Shown in pieces: positions 43,154-52,097 of a stretch of 64,000 nt of DNA (position 1 is its first letter; each line of letters starts with the position of its first letter). The stretch lies in contig JAGUYK010000008.1 in NCBI GenBank assembly GCA_020061355.1, positions 24,155-88,154 of the forward strand, written 5' to 3'. The position numbers and the translations under genes were made by a program. The DNA comes from Ignavibacteriales bacterium. GTDB taxonomy: Bacteria; Bacteroidota; Ignavibacteria; Ignavibacteriales; Melioribacteraceae. The notes beneath the pieces are model-generated. The model searched no databases and was not told the origin of the DNA. It worked only from the letters and a program-made list of their open reading frames with translations.

Positions 43154-44419
43154 TTATTTAATCCTCTGATGTTGAACGGCTGTACTGCTTTTAACTTTGA
43201 AAAAGGAAAATAATAAGGCAGATATACAACTTAAAACGAATGTCATAATCCACAGAATATCCGAACCAAACCGATCCAGGATCTCTGTTCCGAGCCATGG
43301 ACCAAGCATCAAAGCCAGACTAAATGTCATCTGAAAATAGCCCATATATTCCCCACGTCTATTTTCGGGTGATAGTGTTGATGTGTAAGAAGTGCTTGCG
43401 GGAAAAAATATCATTTCACCAAACGTCCATACAACAATTGTAAATGCAATGAAAAAAATGTTTTCCCAGAAGACCATCATCCCGAATCCTATTCCGCACA
43501 AAATTGCACCTAGAGCAAGCGCTTTTCTATCATCCCAATGTGCCATCGCATTATTTAAAGGAACCTCAACAAAAATTATTACAACAGTGTTAATTGCAGT
43601 TAGAATACCGAAGACAACGCCCGAATATCCTAAGTCCCTTACTATATATAGGGGTAAACCGCCAATATGCTGAAAGAAAACTATGTTAACCGGAATTAAT
43701 GAAAACAGAAAGAGCAGAAATAATTTGTCTTTGAAAATACTAGCTTGATTCTGGATTCCAGATACTGACGGCTTGATGCTTGTTTCTTCTTTGAGCAATC
43801 CAGATTCCGGATTTTCGAAACTTGATACCTCCCCGCTGATTCCTTCTGCATGAGCATCAAACCTTGCAATCATCAGAAAGATTCCCGCAGCAATTGAAGT
43901 GATCCCATCAACATAAAAAAGTAATTCGAAATCGATTGTTGTTAGAATTCCTCCTATAACCGGACCGATACTCATACCCAGATTAATTGCCAATCGATTT
44001 AGAGCAAATGAAGTCTTTCTTTTTGCAGGTTCCGATTCAGTTGAAATAAGAGATAAGTTCGCCGGTCTGAATGCTTCACTTACAACAGACCAGATCACCG
44101 TGTAACCTAAAATCAGATAATAGTCATATATGAATGGATACACAAAAAGCATCAACCCGGTAAAAATGAGAGAGAGTTTCATAACACGTAATGCGCCGAG
44201 TTTATCCGATAGCTTACCGACAATTGGAGCTGTAAAAAGTGCACCCAATCCGTAAAATGCTAATACCAGTCCGGCACTTCCAGCGCTAACACCAAAATCC
44301 TTAGCCATATACAATGCAAGAAAAGGAAGGACCATTGTACCGGAACGGTTTATAAGCGTTGCAAACGCCAGTATCCAGATATTATGCGGTATCTCTTTTA
44401 ATCCGCGCCAGGGATTCAC
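43154..44419 (-). CDS. MFS transporter
   Basis: 421 residues, 12 predicted spans of the major facilitator superfamily. The loop 2-3 motif is GKLSDKLGALRVM (GxxxDrxGRR-like) with a GAL FTAPIVGKL entry, and spans 4-5 have AINLGMSIGPVIGGIL. A central cytoplasmic loop (about 195-230) is charged. Resembles drug-efflux or YdhP-type permeases, but substrate is unknown. The start is GTG at 44419 with AGGAA as ribosome site, in the frame MNPWRGLKEIPHNIW. Divergent from the lipoprotein gene, with a palindrome between them. Confidence 0.88.
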   Translation of the reverse strand: MNPWRGLKEIPHNIWILAFATLINRSGTMVLPFLALYMAKDFGVSAGSAGLVLAFYGLGALFTAPIVGKLSDKLGALRVMKLSLIFTGLMLFVYPFIYDYYLILGYTVIWSVVSEAFRPANLSLISTESEPAKRKTSFALNRLAINLGMSIGPVIGGILTTIDFELLFYVDGITSIAAGIFLMIARFDAHAEGISGEVSSFENPESGLLKEETSIKPSVSGIQNQASIFKDKLFLLFLFSLIPVNIVFFQHIGGLPLYIVRDLGYSGVVFGILTAINTVVIIFVEVPLNNAMAHWDDRKALALGAILCGIGFGMMVFWENIFFIAFTIVVWTFGEMIFFPASTSYTSTLSPENRRGEYMGYFQMTFSLALMLGPWLGTEILDRFGSDILWIMTFVLSCISALLFSFFKVKSSTAVQHQRIK

Positions 44420-44453
44420 TAAGCATTTCCTAATTGACTACTCTACTAATTCA

Positions 44454-44471
44454 TGATCATGTCCATGATCA
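44454..44471. promoter_or_regulatory. 18-bp inverted repeat between divergent genes (candidate operator)
   Basis: TGATCATG (44454-44461), two-base centre TC, CATGATCA (44464-44471). A perfect 8-bp dyad in the 159-base gap between the MFS gene (minus) and the lipoprotein gene (plus). It has the size of a dimeric regulator site. No regulator gene is adjacent. Confidence 0.5.
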
Positions 44472-44578
44472 AGAAAAAAATTTGCTTCGATAATTGTCAC
44501 AAAAATAGTAAATGATATCTACTAAATAACACATTAATTCATTAAGTTTTGTCAGGTAAAATTACCGGAGATTATATT

Positions 44579-45028
44579 ATGAAGATAACTAAAACAGTTA
44601 TTGGGATCCTTGTTTTAATGATAGTTGCGGGGTGTTCGTCTTTATTGTTAAAGCCTGCCGATTTTTCCTGGCCAGTTGAAAACGTATTAAAAGTTGATGA
44701 GAATGGTTTTATATCCGAGGAGCGATATACTTTTTCAATTAACGTGAAGCAGCTTTTCTTTGCAGAGTATAAAGATTCCACCAACTATTCGGGTAAAGAA
44801 ATTAGAATTATACGCGACAAACTTGGCTACTACTTTATGACAGCCAAAGACTTTAAAAATGTTTATGTCTTTATACCGGTAGAAAACGGGATGAAACTCG
44901 AAAACAAAGTTCTGCTCTCTGAAATAGAAAGTCTGACATCACCGGTCTTCAATCAAAAAAATTCTCATATTGAACTTCTCGATGGCTCAATAAAATATTT
45001 ATTGAATCACAAAGGTATTGTGAGGTAA
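44579..45028 (+). CDS. Small lipoprotein of unknown function
   Basis: 149 residues from ATG 44579 (site CCGGAG); the earlier TTG at 44549 lacks one. Lipobox VAGC near residue 18. The mature domain is mostly beta strands (SINVKQLFFAEY, YYFMTAKDFKNVYVFIPV). No family recognised. Four bases upstream of the next gene, so the two form an operon. Confidence 0.65.
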   Translation: MKITKTVIGILVLMIVAGCSSLLLKPADFSWPVENVLKVDENGFISEERYTFSINVKQLFFAEYKDSTNYSGKEIRIIRDKLGYYFMTAKDFKNVYVFIPVENGMKLENKVLLSEIESLTSPVFNQKNSHIELLDGSIKYLLNHKGIVR

Positions 45029-45031
45029 GAA

Positions 45032-46270
45032 ATGAAAACGCGAATGCTTATTGTAAGCTTGTTAACTCTGTTTTTCTTTTCGAATTTTTATGCACAATCC
45101 GATTATGAAAAAACACAGAACTTTAAAACCCGGTATACGCAGATGGCTGATGCAATAAAAAACGCCGCATCGCTTGATGAATGCGAAGCAATCGGAATAA
45201 ACATTGCCAAACTGAAAGAAGATTTTATTCTTGATAAATCCCTTCTTGATAAAACCCTTTACCCGGATAATTTTGAATCATCTTTTTTAAAAATTGAAAG
45301 CGCTCTTGTAGTGAGAAAAGGAGATTTTACTCAAATTGTTCAGCTGACTTCAGAGGTTGGAACACTTAAAACACAGGTAACCGAGTTGAGCCAGAAGAAT
45401 CAGGATCTTATCGGGCAAATCCGTCAGCTCAATTTAAAGGTCGACAAAGATGCTGCTACAATTGCCTCACTTCAAAACCTGATTACACAATTGAAAAACA
45501 ATATTCAGCAAAGAGATTTATTGGTACGCGATATTGTTGACAGTCTTCTTACAGAGTTTGTTAATGCTCCATCAACTCTTAACGATGCGGAAAAGCAAAA
45601 CTTCATTTCCAAAATTGACAGCCGTAATCTTTTCTATAACATCGAAAGAACAATAAGCGACAACATACAGTTTATGAGAGTTACTCAACTAATGCCGGAA
45701 GATCTGTCAGAGATGAAAAATCAATACAAAGATTTTAACAAAGTTTGGAAGCAGATCGGTCCAAAGATTGCCGAAGTATACTTAAGCAAACGCGATAAAG
45801 CAGTTGAGATTGCAAACATCGATAATATGTTCAACGACTGGAATCAGCGGATAAATGAAGAGATCTGGACTCAGGTAAATAAACTTTTCAGGGAAAAACA
45901 AGTTTCGCTTCTTCAATTCAACAGCGGCGACCAGTTTACAAACAACACCGTTTCATTTATTGATGATGAAATGAAAAATCTTGGCGTTAAAAGTTCCGTG
46001 GAATCTGAAAGAGTGTTTTACACTTTCAGCGACAGCGTTTATTTCCCGAAAGTTGAACCAACATGGATACCGATTTTGATTGAAAACAATATGATGACAC
46101 AGGCAAACAAAGATACCATTGAATCCCGGATTGCTATGTGGAAAGAAAAAGTTTCCCCGGCTTCAGTATTTAATTGGTACTATGTTGCGCTTATTGCAAT
46201 AATAGTATTACTTCTTGGCGCATATTACATGAAAGGAAGAAAAAAACCAAAAGTTGCCGCGGCGGAATAA
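45032..46270 (+). CDS. Exported coiled-coil protein with C-terminal membrane anchor
   Basis: 412 residues: Sec signal (FFFSNFYAQ), then a helical domain, a strong heptad coiled coil (about 105-170; TSEVGTLKTQVTELSQKNQD, LIGQIRQLNLKVDKDAATI), a second helical domain and one membrane span near the C terminus (about 381-400, YYVALIAIIVLLLGAYYM) with a short Lys-rich tail. It should be held in the inner membrane with the body in the periplasm, an unusual type II-like C-anchored layout behind a signal peptide. No family recognised. Operon partner of the preceding lipoprotein, ended by a strong terminator. Confidence 0.65.
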   Translation: MKTRMLIVSLLTLFFFSNFYAQSDYEKTQNFKTRYTQMADAIKNAASLDECEAIGINIAKLKEDFILDKSLLDKTLYPDNFESSFLKIESALVVRKGDFTQIVQLTSEVGTLKTQVTELSQKNQDLIGQIRQLNLKVDKDAATIASLQNLITQLKNNIQQRDLLVRDIVDSLLTEFVNAPSTLNDAEKQNFISKIDSRNLFYNIERTISDNIQFMRVTQLMPEDLSEMKNQYKDFNKVWKQIGPKIAEVYLSKRDKAVEIANIDNMFNDWNQRINEEIWTQVNKLFREKQVSLLQFNSGDQFTNNTVSFIDDEMKNLGVKSSVESERVFYTFSDSVYFPKVEPTWIPILIENNMMTQANKDTIESRIAMWKEKVSPASVFNWYYVALIAIIVLLLGAYYMKGRKKPKVAAAE

Positions 46271-46290
46271 TATAACCAAACGTCTCATTT

Positions 46291-46320
46291 AAAATGCCGG
46301 TTCATTCCGGCATTTTTCTT
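46291..46320 (+). terminator. Rho-independent terminator
   Basis: Stem AAATGCCGG (46291-46299) and CCGGCATTT (46306-46314), loop of six, followed by TTCTTTTA. It closes the lipoprotein/coiled-coil operon. Confidence 0.9.
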
Positions 46321-46322
46321 TT

Positions 46323-46617
46323 ACAGTCACCCATTGCTATGCAAAACTATTTATTGGCAATCACATTTCCACTTTTACAATTTGACTTTCGATAAGTCAA
46401 CTGTTAAGTTCATTACCAACAATAAGACTTGTAATACTATATCCGTGCTTATTCGTGAAATCAAAATGATAATAGTTAATATTTACAATCATTTCTTACC
46501 CTTCAAACTTCCTAATGGCAGCAAAAACATCTATATATATTATTCATTAACAAAATTATGTTTTAAACAGGTTCTTCATAAATAATCAAAGACATTGGTT
46601 TGTCTTTAGGAGGGCAC
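46323..46617 (+). other. Gap with an inverted repeat and a hairpin ahead of the T9SS cargo gene
   Basis: Nothing coding here is convincing; an 83-codon frame (46334-46585) has AT-driven composition. Two structures stand out: TTGACTT/AAGTCAA (46382-46400, centre TCGAT), a possible operator or -35-containing dyad, and a hairpin at 46588-46607. No clear promoter could be fixed. Confidence 0.5.
46588..46614 (+). promoter_or_regulatory. Hairpin abutting a strong ribosome site
   Basis: AAAGACA (46588-46594) and TGTCTTT (46601-46607) with loop TTGGTT end directly before AGGAGGG (46608-46614), three bases from ATG 46618. The stem may protect the 5' end or tune translation. Confidence 0.5.
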
Positions 46618-49600
46618 ATGAAACTCAAATTTACAGCCTGGATTTTTATTCTGTTTGTAATTTTCTACAATTCGATCACAATAGGACAATCAGTTAAAAG
46701 GGAAATAAAAGAATCGACGATTATTCCCGAATCTGAAATGAATATTCCTATTCCGGGACCATTCCAAGCAGCACAGGAAACAAATGCAAACTTTGCAACA
46801 ACGGTTTACACTTTCGGTGACATCACTGTTTTCTCCTACTTCGACAACACTTCAATTACAGTATATGATGCCACAGGTACTCAGAAAGGAACACAAACTT
46901 TAAATACTGATAAATATTATACTTTCAATTACGGAAGCGGTGTTTATAGAATCGTAGGTAATAAAACTTATACGGTTTTAGTTGGCGATGCAATTACCTC
47001 AACTGTAAATGGATTTTTTGCTATCGATGAAGCCGGACGTGGCGTATCAACAAAATTAAACACATGGATGTCAAAACAATATAGTTCCAGCGGAGATGAT
47101 TTTATAATATTTGCATATGAAAACGCAACAGGATTTACTGTAAGAAACTTAACATCCGGAAATGTTATTGCAGCCGGTTCCTTAAATGCAGGCGAACATT
47201 ACTCCTTTAAAAATGGCGTGGGTGTTCCCTGGAATACACCGCTTCAAGTAACGGGTACAAAACCGGTTTCCGCACTTTCATATGAAGACCAGGATTATTA
47301 TGTCCCGTCAAGCAATGGAAGTTTTGTTGGAACTCTATTCTATGGCTATTCTGCTTATAACGGCAACTGGCAAAACAGCATCACGGTTACTTCTTATGCA
47401 AATAATAATAGTATTACTATCCGCAATACTACGACAGGACAGGAAATTGGAACTGCAACATTACAAGCCGGGCAGGTATATTCATCCGGTATTACTGTTC
47501 CAACTTACTGGTCTGTTACATCAACAGGTCCCGTTTCTGCGGCTAATATTCCATTCTTCGGATGGACTGGAAGTTATTATTATATGACCCGTGCAATTGA
47601 TCAAACAGGAAAAGGGTTCGGTACATTATTTTATGTCCCAACAATAGGAAGTAATATCCATGTCTTTTCTTATGAAAACGGAAATAGTGTTAAGATTACC
47701 CGCATGGGTTTGTATAATCAATTTCCTTATACTACTCCAACTGAAGTCTGGACCGGAAATTTGGATGAAGGAAAATATTATAATTTTACCTCAACGACTG
47801 GGAATTATGTTTATAAAATTGAGGGTAGTAAAAATGTTTCTGTAATTCAAAGTAACGGCGGCGCCGGTGCAGATTTTGTTCCTCTGGCTTACTCCGCAGA
47901 TTATCCGGATCTTGCAATTTCTACAAGCGACATTGTTTACAGTAAAGCCGACACTGATATACTCGTTGGTGATCTAATTACTGTAACAGTAACTGTTCAT
48001 AACTATGGAAACGTAGCTGCTTCAAATGTAGTTTGCTATGCTTACGAAGGTGATCCGGATGCAGGCGGTAATGCACCGCTTATCGGCAGCGGCACTATTC
48101 CAAGCATTGCAGTGGGCGGAACGGGAACATTTACATTCCAGTACAGAGTTCCTACAAGTCCGGAATACCGTTTCATAGTTGTGAAAGTTGATCCGACAAA
48201 TCAAATAACCGAATCGAATGAATCGAACAATAAAGCTACACGAAGTATAAAACCGAATGGCGACTTGCTTCCTCCGTTAGCGGTTAATGTAACGGCTCCA
48301 TCAAGTTTAACTTTAACTAGCGGAGTTTTATCGCCGAATCCTTTCACTGTTAAGTTTGATATATTCAATACCGGAACAGTAAATGCAGGAAATTGTATTG
48401 TCACTCTTGAATTATTTAACGGCTTAACTACATCGGGCTCACTGACACAAAACCTTGGTGATATACCCGGCAACGGTACTAAGTCTGCAACGTACCAGAT
48501 AAATGCAAATGCGTCAGTTTCCGGATTCAATCTTTACAGAGCAACAATTACAGCTTCAAATGCCCCTGCAAAAATTGTCAGCAGAAGTGTGAATGTACCT
48601 GATGGGACTGCACCCGCAGCACCGGTCAATTTAGCCGGACAGGTAACAGGTAGTGGAACCGCTTCACTTACATGGAATAACAACAGCGAATCGGATTTAG
48701 CCGGCTACTATCTATATTATGGTACCGATGGAACAAACTGGAACGGTACAGGCGCCGCTCAGGGAAATTCTCCAATACTTGTAATTGGTCGTAATAATTT
48801 TTCTATTACTGGAATGCCGACCGGATTACGTTACTTTATGCTGAAGGCATTCGACACCTCAAATAACCTGAGCAGTATGAGCAATGTTCTGCAGTTGAAT
48901 TTTTCCGGGCAGACTACAACTCAGGAATTATTTTATGGTAACAACCCGAGAACAGTTACAGTAAATACGGATCAGGGCGGATGGGGTTATGTGGCAGGAA
49001 CAAATAGTTATGGCGATCTTGGTAAGTATCAACGGTTCGATTTAGATAAGAGTGCAGTATTAACCGGCACTAAACTTTACTTTACCGGAAAGACAATTAC
49101 TGGAAGCGCAGATAATTTTACTGTCGTTGTTAAACAAAGAGATGCTGCAACAGGAGCTCCGGGAACTACATTATTCTCACAATCATATAGTACGAGTGTA
49201 ATTGATGTTACAACACCGGGAACCTCTCACAATTACTTTGCAATTTCTCCGGGTATTAATCTTACGTCACCATTCTTCATCGGTCTGGAGTGGGGTGCAA
49301 CAATTGATGACCGTTTTGGTCTGGTAATGGATGCTGATACTGAGGGGAACAATGAAAAGCGTGCATGGGAGAAATGGGATAACGGTGCTTATCATGCAAT
49401 GGCAGATGCATGGAACACTATGGACAGAGATTTATGGATTGCCGCAGAAGTGCAAGTCGCAAGCAGTGTTGAAGACGGGGAAGATATTATTCCAACAGGA
49501 TATGCTCTGCATCAGAATTACCCGAATCCGTTTAATCCTTCTACGGTTATAAGTTATCAAATCCCGACATCTGCTTTTGTAAGATTAAGAGTATTTGATG

Positions 49601-49758
49601 TTCTTGGTAATGAAGTTGCTTCTCTTATCAATAAAGAACAGAATGCCGGATTTTATAATGTAACATTTAATGCAAAAAATCTGACAAGCGGAATTTATTT
49701 CTACAGATTGGAAGCAGGCACTTATAATGAAACAAAGAAATTAATTCTGATTAAATAA
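46618..49758 (+). CDS. Large T9SS-exported surface protein with IgGFc-binding-like, CARDB and FN3 domains
   Basis: 1046 residues from ATG 46618 (strong AGGAGGG; a TTG 18 bases upstream is inside the hairpin). Sec signal FYNSITIGQS. Residues about 50-440 hold four IgGFc-binding-like repeats (EHYSFKNGVGVPWNTPLQV, KYYNFTSTTGNYVYKIEG). Then CARDB domains (ILVGDLITVTVTVHNYGNV, NPFTVKFDIFNTGTVNAG), an FN3 domain (SGTASLTWNNNSESDLAGYY), a jelly-roll-like region and a C-terminal T9SS type A sorting domain (NYPNPFNPSTVISYQIP through SGIYFYRLEAG). Likely a secreted, cell-surface adhesin or matrix protein. Ends at a strong terminator. Confidence 0.85.
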   Translation: MKLKFTAWIFILFVIFYNSITIGQSVKREIKESTIIPESEMNIPIPGPFQAAQETNANFATTVYTFGDITVFSYFDNTSITVYDATGTQKGTQTLNTDKYYTFNYGSGVYRIVGNKTYTVLVGDAITSTVNGFFAIDEAGRGVSTKLNTWMSKQYSSSGDDFIIFAYENATGFTVRNLTSGNVIAAGSLNAGEHYSFKNGVGVPWNTPLQVTGTKPVSALSYEDQDYYVPSSNGSFVGTLFYGYSAYNGNWQNSITVTSYANNNSITIRNTTTGQEIGTATLQAGQVYSSGITVPTYWSVTSTGPVSAANIPFFGWTGSYYYMTRAIDQTGKGFGTLFYVPTIGSNIHVFSYENGNSVKITRMGLYNQFPYTTPTEVWTGNLDEGKYYNFTSTTGNYVYKIEGSKNVSVIQSNGGAGADFVPLAYSADYPDLAISTSDIVYSKADTDILVGDLITVTVTVHNYGNVAASNVVCYAYEGDPDAGGNAPLIGSGTIPSIAVGGTGTFTFQYRVPTSPEYRFIVVKVDPTNQITESNESNNKATRSIKPNGDLLPPLAVNVTAPSSLTLTSGVLSPNPFTVKFDIFNTGTVNAGNCIVTLELFNGLTTSGSLTQNLGDIPGNGTKSATYQINANASVSGFNLYRATITASNAPAKIVSRSVNVPDGTAPAAPVNLAGQVTGSGTASLTWNNNSESDLAGYYLYYGTDGTNWNGTGAAQGNSPILVIGRNNFSITGMPTGLRYFMLKAFDTSNNLSSMSNVLQLNFSGQTTTQELFYGNNPRTVTVNTDQGGWGYVAGTNSYGDLGKYQRFDLDKSAVLTGTKLYFTGKTITGSADNFTVVVKQRDAATGAPGTTLFSQSYSTSVIDVTTPGTSHNYFAISPGINLTSPFFIGLEWGATIDDRFGLVMDADTEGNNEKRAWEKWDNGAYHAMADAWNTMDRDLWIAAEVQVASSVEDGEDIIPTGYALHQNYPNPFNPSTVISYQIPTSAFVRLRVFDVLGNEVASLINKEQNAGFYNVTFNAKNLTSGIYFYRLEAGTYNETKKLILIK

Positions 49759-49780
49759 TATTTTCCACATTTACAATTCT

Positions 49781-49815
49781 AAAGCCCCGTTTTTAAGCGG
49801 GGCTTTCTTTTTCTC
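49781..49815 (+). terminator. Rho-independent terminator after the T9SS cargo gene
   Basis: Stem AAAGCCCCG (49781-49789) and CGGGGCTTT (49798-49806) with an 8-base loop, then CTTTTTCTC. High-quality hairpin and T-run. Confidence 0.92.
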
Positions 49816-49903
49816 TTTTTTTAATTCGGTTTAATTAGCCATTCTCACCGTAACTCAATAATTTAGTTCTGTAAATTTTTTCCAATAGCTATGGAATAAT
49901 AAA

Positions 49904-51055
49904 ATGAAAACCCTTTTTAACCACGCAATTAATTATGTCTTTATATTGATCATTATGATCTTCGTAACCAATAATTCAATGGCACAAATAACTTCCGAAC
50001 CGCCGGCGAAACCGAAAACAAACATTGAAGATGCCTTGAAATACGCCCGTAATGAAAACTCTATGCCCGGGAAATATCCCGGTAAAGTTGTACAGGTTAA
50101 TCATGAAAATTGCACTTCCGAAAACAAAATAATTTATCAGTCAGCATATGATATGATAACGAAAGGAATGCTTTCGTTAACCGGTTCCGACAATTTGAAG
50201 GATGCCTGGCTGAAATTCGTCTCGCCGAAAGATAGAATCGGCTTAAAAGTTAATCCCGTTGCAGGTGTTCAGCTTTCAACAAGTGTTGAAGTTACTCAAG
50301 CAATAGTAAAGCAACTTGAAGAAGCCGGTGTTCAGAGAAGTAATATTATCATTTGGGATCGTCGGGAAGAGCAATTGTTTGAAGCCGGTTTTAATCACGA
50401 AAATTTTCCCGGGATAAAAATTATAGGAACTGAGCGACCTGAAAATGGTTCGATGTATGATGAGAATGGAAAACTTCACAGCTTGAAAATGATTGATACC
50501 ACCTGGTATTACTGGGCCGATTGCGAGGACAAGTATGATTCGGCAACTATTCCATATATGGTTAACGAAGGCAAATACTCTTACTTCACAAAAATTGTAA
50601 CGGAGATGGTTGATAAGATTATCAATGTACCAATCTTAAAAAATGCCGGTTCGTCGGTTACACTCTGTTTGAAAAATCTTGCTTACGGTTCAGTTACAAA
50701 CACCGGAAGACTGCATCGTCAGCTATGGGCAGAGACCTGTGCAGAGGTTAATGCATTCCCTCCTCTGCGCGATAAAGTAGTTTTAAACATTGTTGATGGA
50801 ATAAAAGGATGCTTTAACGGGGGTCCGGGTGCCAATCCGCAATTTTTCTGCGAATATAAAACAATTTTAGTCGGAACCGACCCCGTTGCAATTGACCGCA
50901 TCGGTTACGATATAGTGATAAATAAAAGAATCGCCGAAGGAGTTCAGAAAGAAGATAATGCAAGAGGCAGAATATTTATGGAGCTTGCGCAAAATCTGAA
51001 TCTTGGAATTGCAGATATTGATAAAATTTCTTTAACAAAAATTGAGATAAAATAG
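49904..51055 (+). CDS. Exported DUF362 domain protein
   Basis: 383 residues with a Sec signal ending NSMAQ. Matches the DUF362 family: VSPKDRIGLKVNPVAG, a VTQAIVKQLEEAGV helix, IIIWDRRE, IINVPILKNAGSSVTL (the NxPxLKxH-like phrase) and GTDPVAIDRIGYDIV near the end. DUF362 proteins often carry a ferredoxin domain; this one does not, so it is the non-Fe-S form. No biochemical role is known for this branch. Single gene followed by a repeat. Confidence 0.85.
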   Translation: MKTLFNHAINYVFILIIMIFVTNNSMAQITSEPPAKPKTNIEDALKYARNENSMPGKYPGKVVQVNHENCTSENKIIYQSAYDMITKGMLSLTGSDNLKDAWLKFVSPKDRIGLKVNPVAGVQLSTSVEVTQAIVKQLEEAGVQRSNIIIWDRREEQLFEAGFNHENFPGIKIIGTERPENGSMYDENGKLHSLKMIDTTWYYWADCEDKYDSATIPYMVNEGKYSYFTKIVTEMVDKIINVPILKNAGSSVTLCLKNLAYGSVTNTGRLHRQLWAETCAEVNAFPPLRDKVVLNIVDGIKGCFNGGPGANPQFFCEYKTILVGTDPVAIDRIGYDIVINKRIAEGVQKEDNARGRIFMELAQNLNLGIADIDKISLTKIEIK

Positions 51056-51140
51056 AACGCCGATTTTTTATTGATTATTATCCGCGCTGATCAAATTAAA
51101 TCCGCGTTAACTTGTCCCGCCACGCGGGATCCGCGTTCTA
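51055..51140 (+). repeat. ATCCGCG-type repeat with terminal inverted ends and a nested hairpin
   Basis: GAACGCCGAT (51055-51064) and ATCCGCGTTC (51129-51138) are inverted ends, 9 of 10 paired. The interior has TTATCCGCG and AATCCGCGTTAAC, then a 20-base nested hairpin TCCCGC-CAC-GCGGGA (about 51110-51130) placed where the 24478 copy has none. The first end overlaps the DUF362 stop codon. Confidence 0.7.
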
Positions 51141-51160
51141 TTAAATGAGGTGTTTTTTAT

Positions 51161-52027
51161 ATGAAACAAATTAAGTTCGCTTTAATACTTTTCATATTCA
51201 ATGGCTTGCTCTTTTCACAAGAAGCGGATTTTCCTAAACTACTTGAATCCGACATTCCCGGTTCAAAGATAACGCGCGAACAGTATTTTGATGGAAGCGG
51301 TTTGTGGGGATACATTAACGGCGGGGCGGATATTTTTCTTGAATACGGATTCGATAAGCTTCTCCTTCAGGAAGTTGAGATTAACGGGTTTACATTCAAA
51401 ATTGAATTTTATAAAATGATTAATCAGCAATCGGCTTTCGGAATTTATTCCGTCTCACATTACAAGTGTGATGAGAACTCCCTTCTTACAAAATATAACT
51501 GCATCTCCCAATTCCAGGTCCAATGTGCCACCGGTGATTATTACATTTCAATAATAAACACAAATGGAAGTAAAGAAGAGAAAGAATTATCTAATGAAAT
51601 ATTCAATAAAGTTGTTTCAATAATTCCCGGTGGTGAATTTGCTATTCTGGAAATATTTCACAACAAATTATTTGATGGTTCACGTGACCAGATAAAATAT
51701 TTTAAGGGAATTCTTGGTGTTCAGAATGGTTTGATGGAATGGTATGACTACTTTGAAAATTTTAGTAATTATGAAATATATTTTCTTCCCAAGAAAGTTG
51801 ATGACAAGATTGTTAATGTTGCTCAGGTAAAATTCGGTTCCGGATCAGATGTAAAACAGTTTCTAAGCGGACTCGGGATTGTTATGAGTCCTTCAGATAA
51901 TTATTTAAAGAGTGATGATAAAGGAATTGCCAGAATTGTAAAAATGATTAGTGATGTAGAAATGATTTTTATTGAAGGCAATATGAATATGAATGATTTG
52001 GAAAATATAGCTAAACGGTTTTTTTAA
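51161..52027 (+). CDS. DUF6599-family exported protein
   Basis: 288 residues with a Sec signal (FNGLLFSQE). The LWGYINGGADIFLEYGFDKL block (about 49-68) is the hallmark of DUF6599, periplasmic or lipoprotein-like proteins with two related beta-rich halves (TFKIEFYKMINQQSAFGIYS and EIYFLPKKVDDKIVNVAQV). Role unknown. Start has no strong ribosome site but fits the signal peptide. It follows the repeat at 51055 and precedes the GxxExxY cassette. Confidence 0.8.
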   Translation: MKQIKFALILFIFNGLLFSQEADFPKLLESDIPGSKITREQYFDGSGLWGYINGGADIFLEYGFDKLLLQEVEINGFTFKIEFYKMINQQSAFGIYSVSHYKCDENSLLTKYNCISQFQVQCATGDYYISIINTNGSKEEKELSNEIFNKVVSIIPGGEFAILEIFHNKLFDGSRDQIKYFKGILGVQNGLMEWYDYFENFSNYEIYFLPKKVDDKIVNVAQVKFGSGSDVKQFLSGLGIVMSPSDNYLKSDDKGIARIVKMISDVEMIFIEGNMNMNDLENIAKRFF

Positions 52028-52057
52028 AAAGATGTTTACCAATTTTTAAATATTTAT

Positions 52058-52097
52058 TTCACAGAGTTCCACCGAGCATTCACAGATAAACACAGAG
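52058..52097 (-). repeat. Left inverted repeat of the GxxExxY cassette
   Basis: Contains three CACAGA words spaced through 40 bases and abuts the stop codon (TAA at 52098-52100). Its reverse complement aligns with 52480-52519. Confidence 0.65.

Noticed and set aside
46334-46585. 83-codon frame upstream of the T9SS cargo gene
   Set aside because: No ribosome site, AT-driven residue mix and no resemblance to a protein family.
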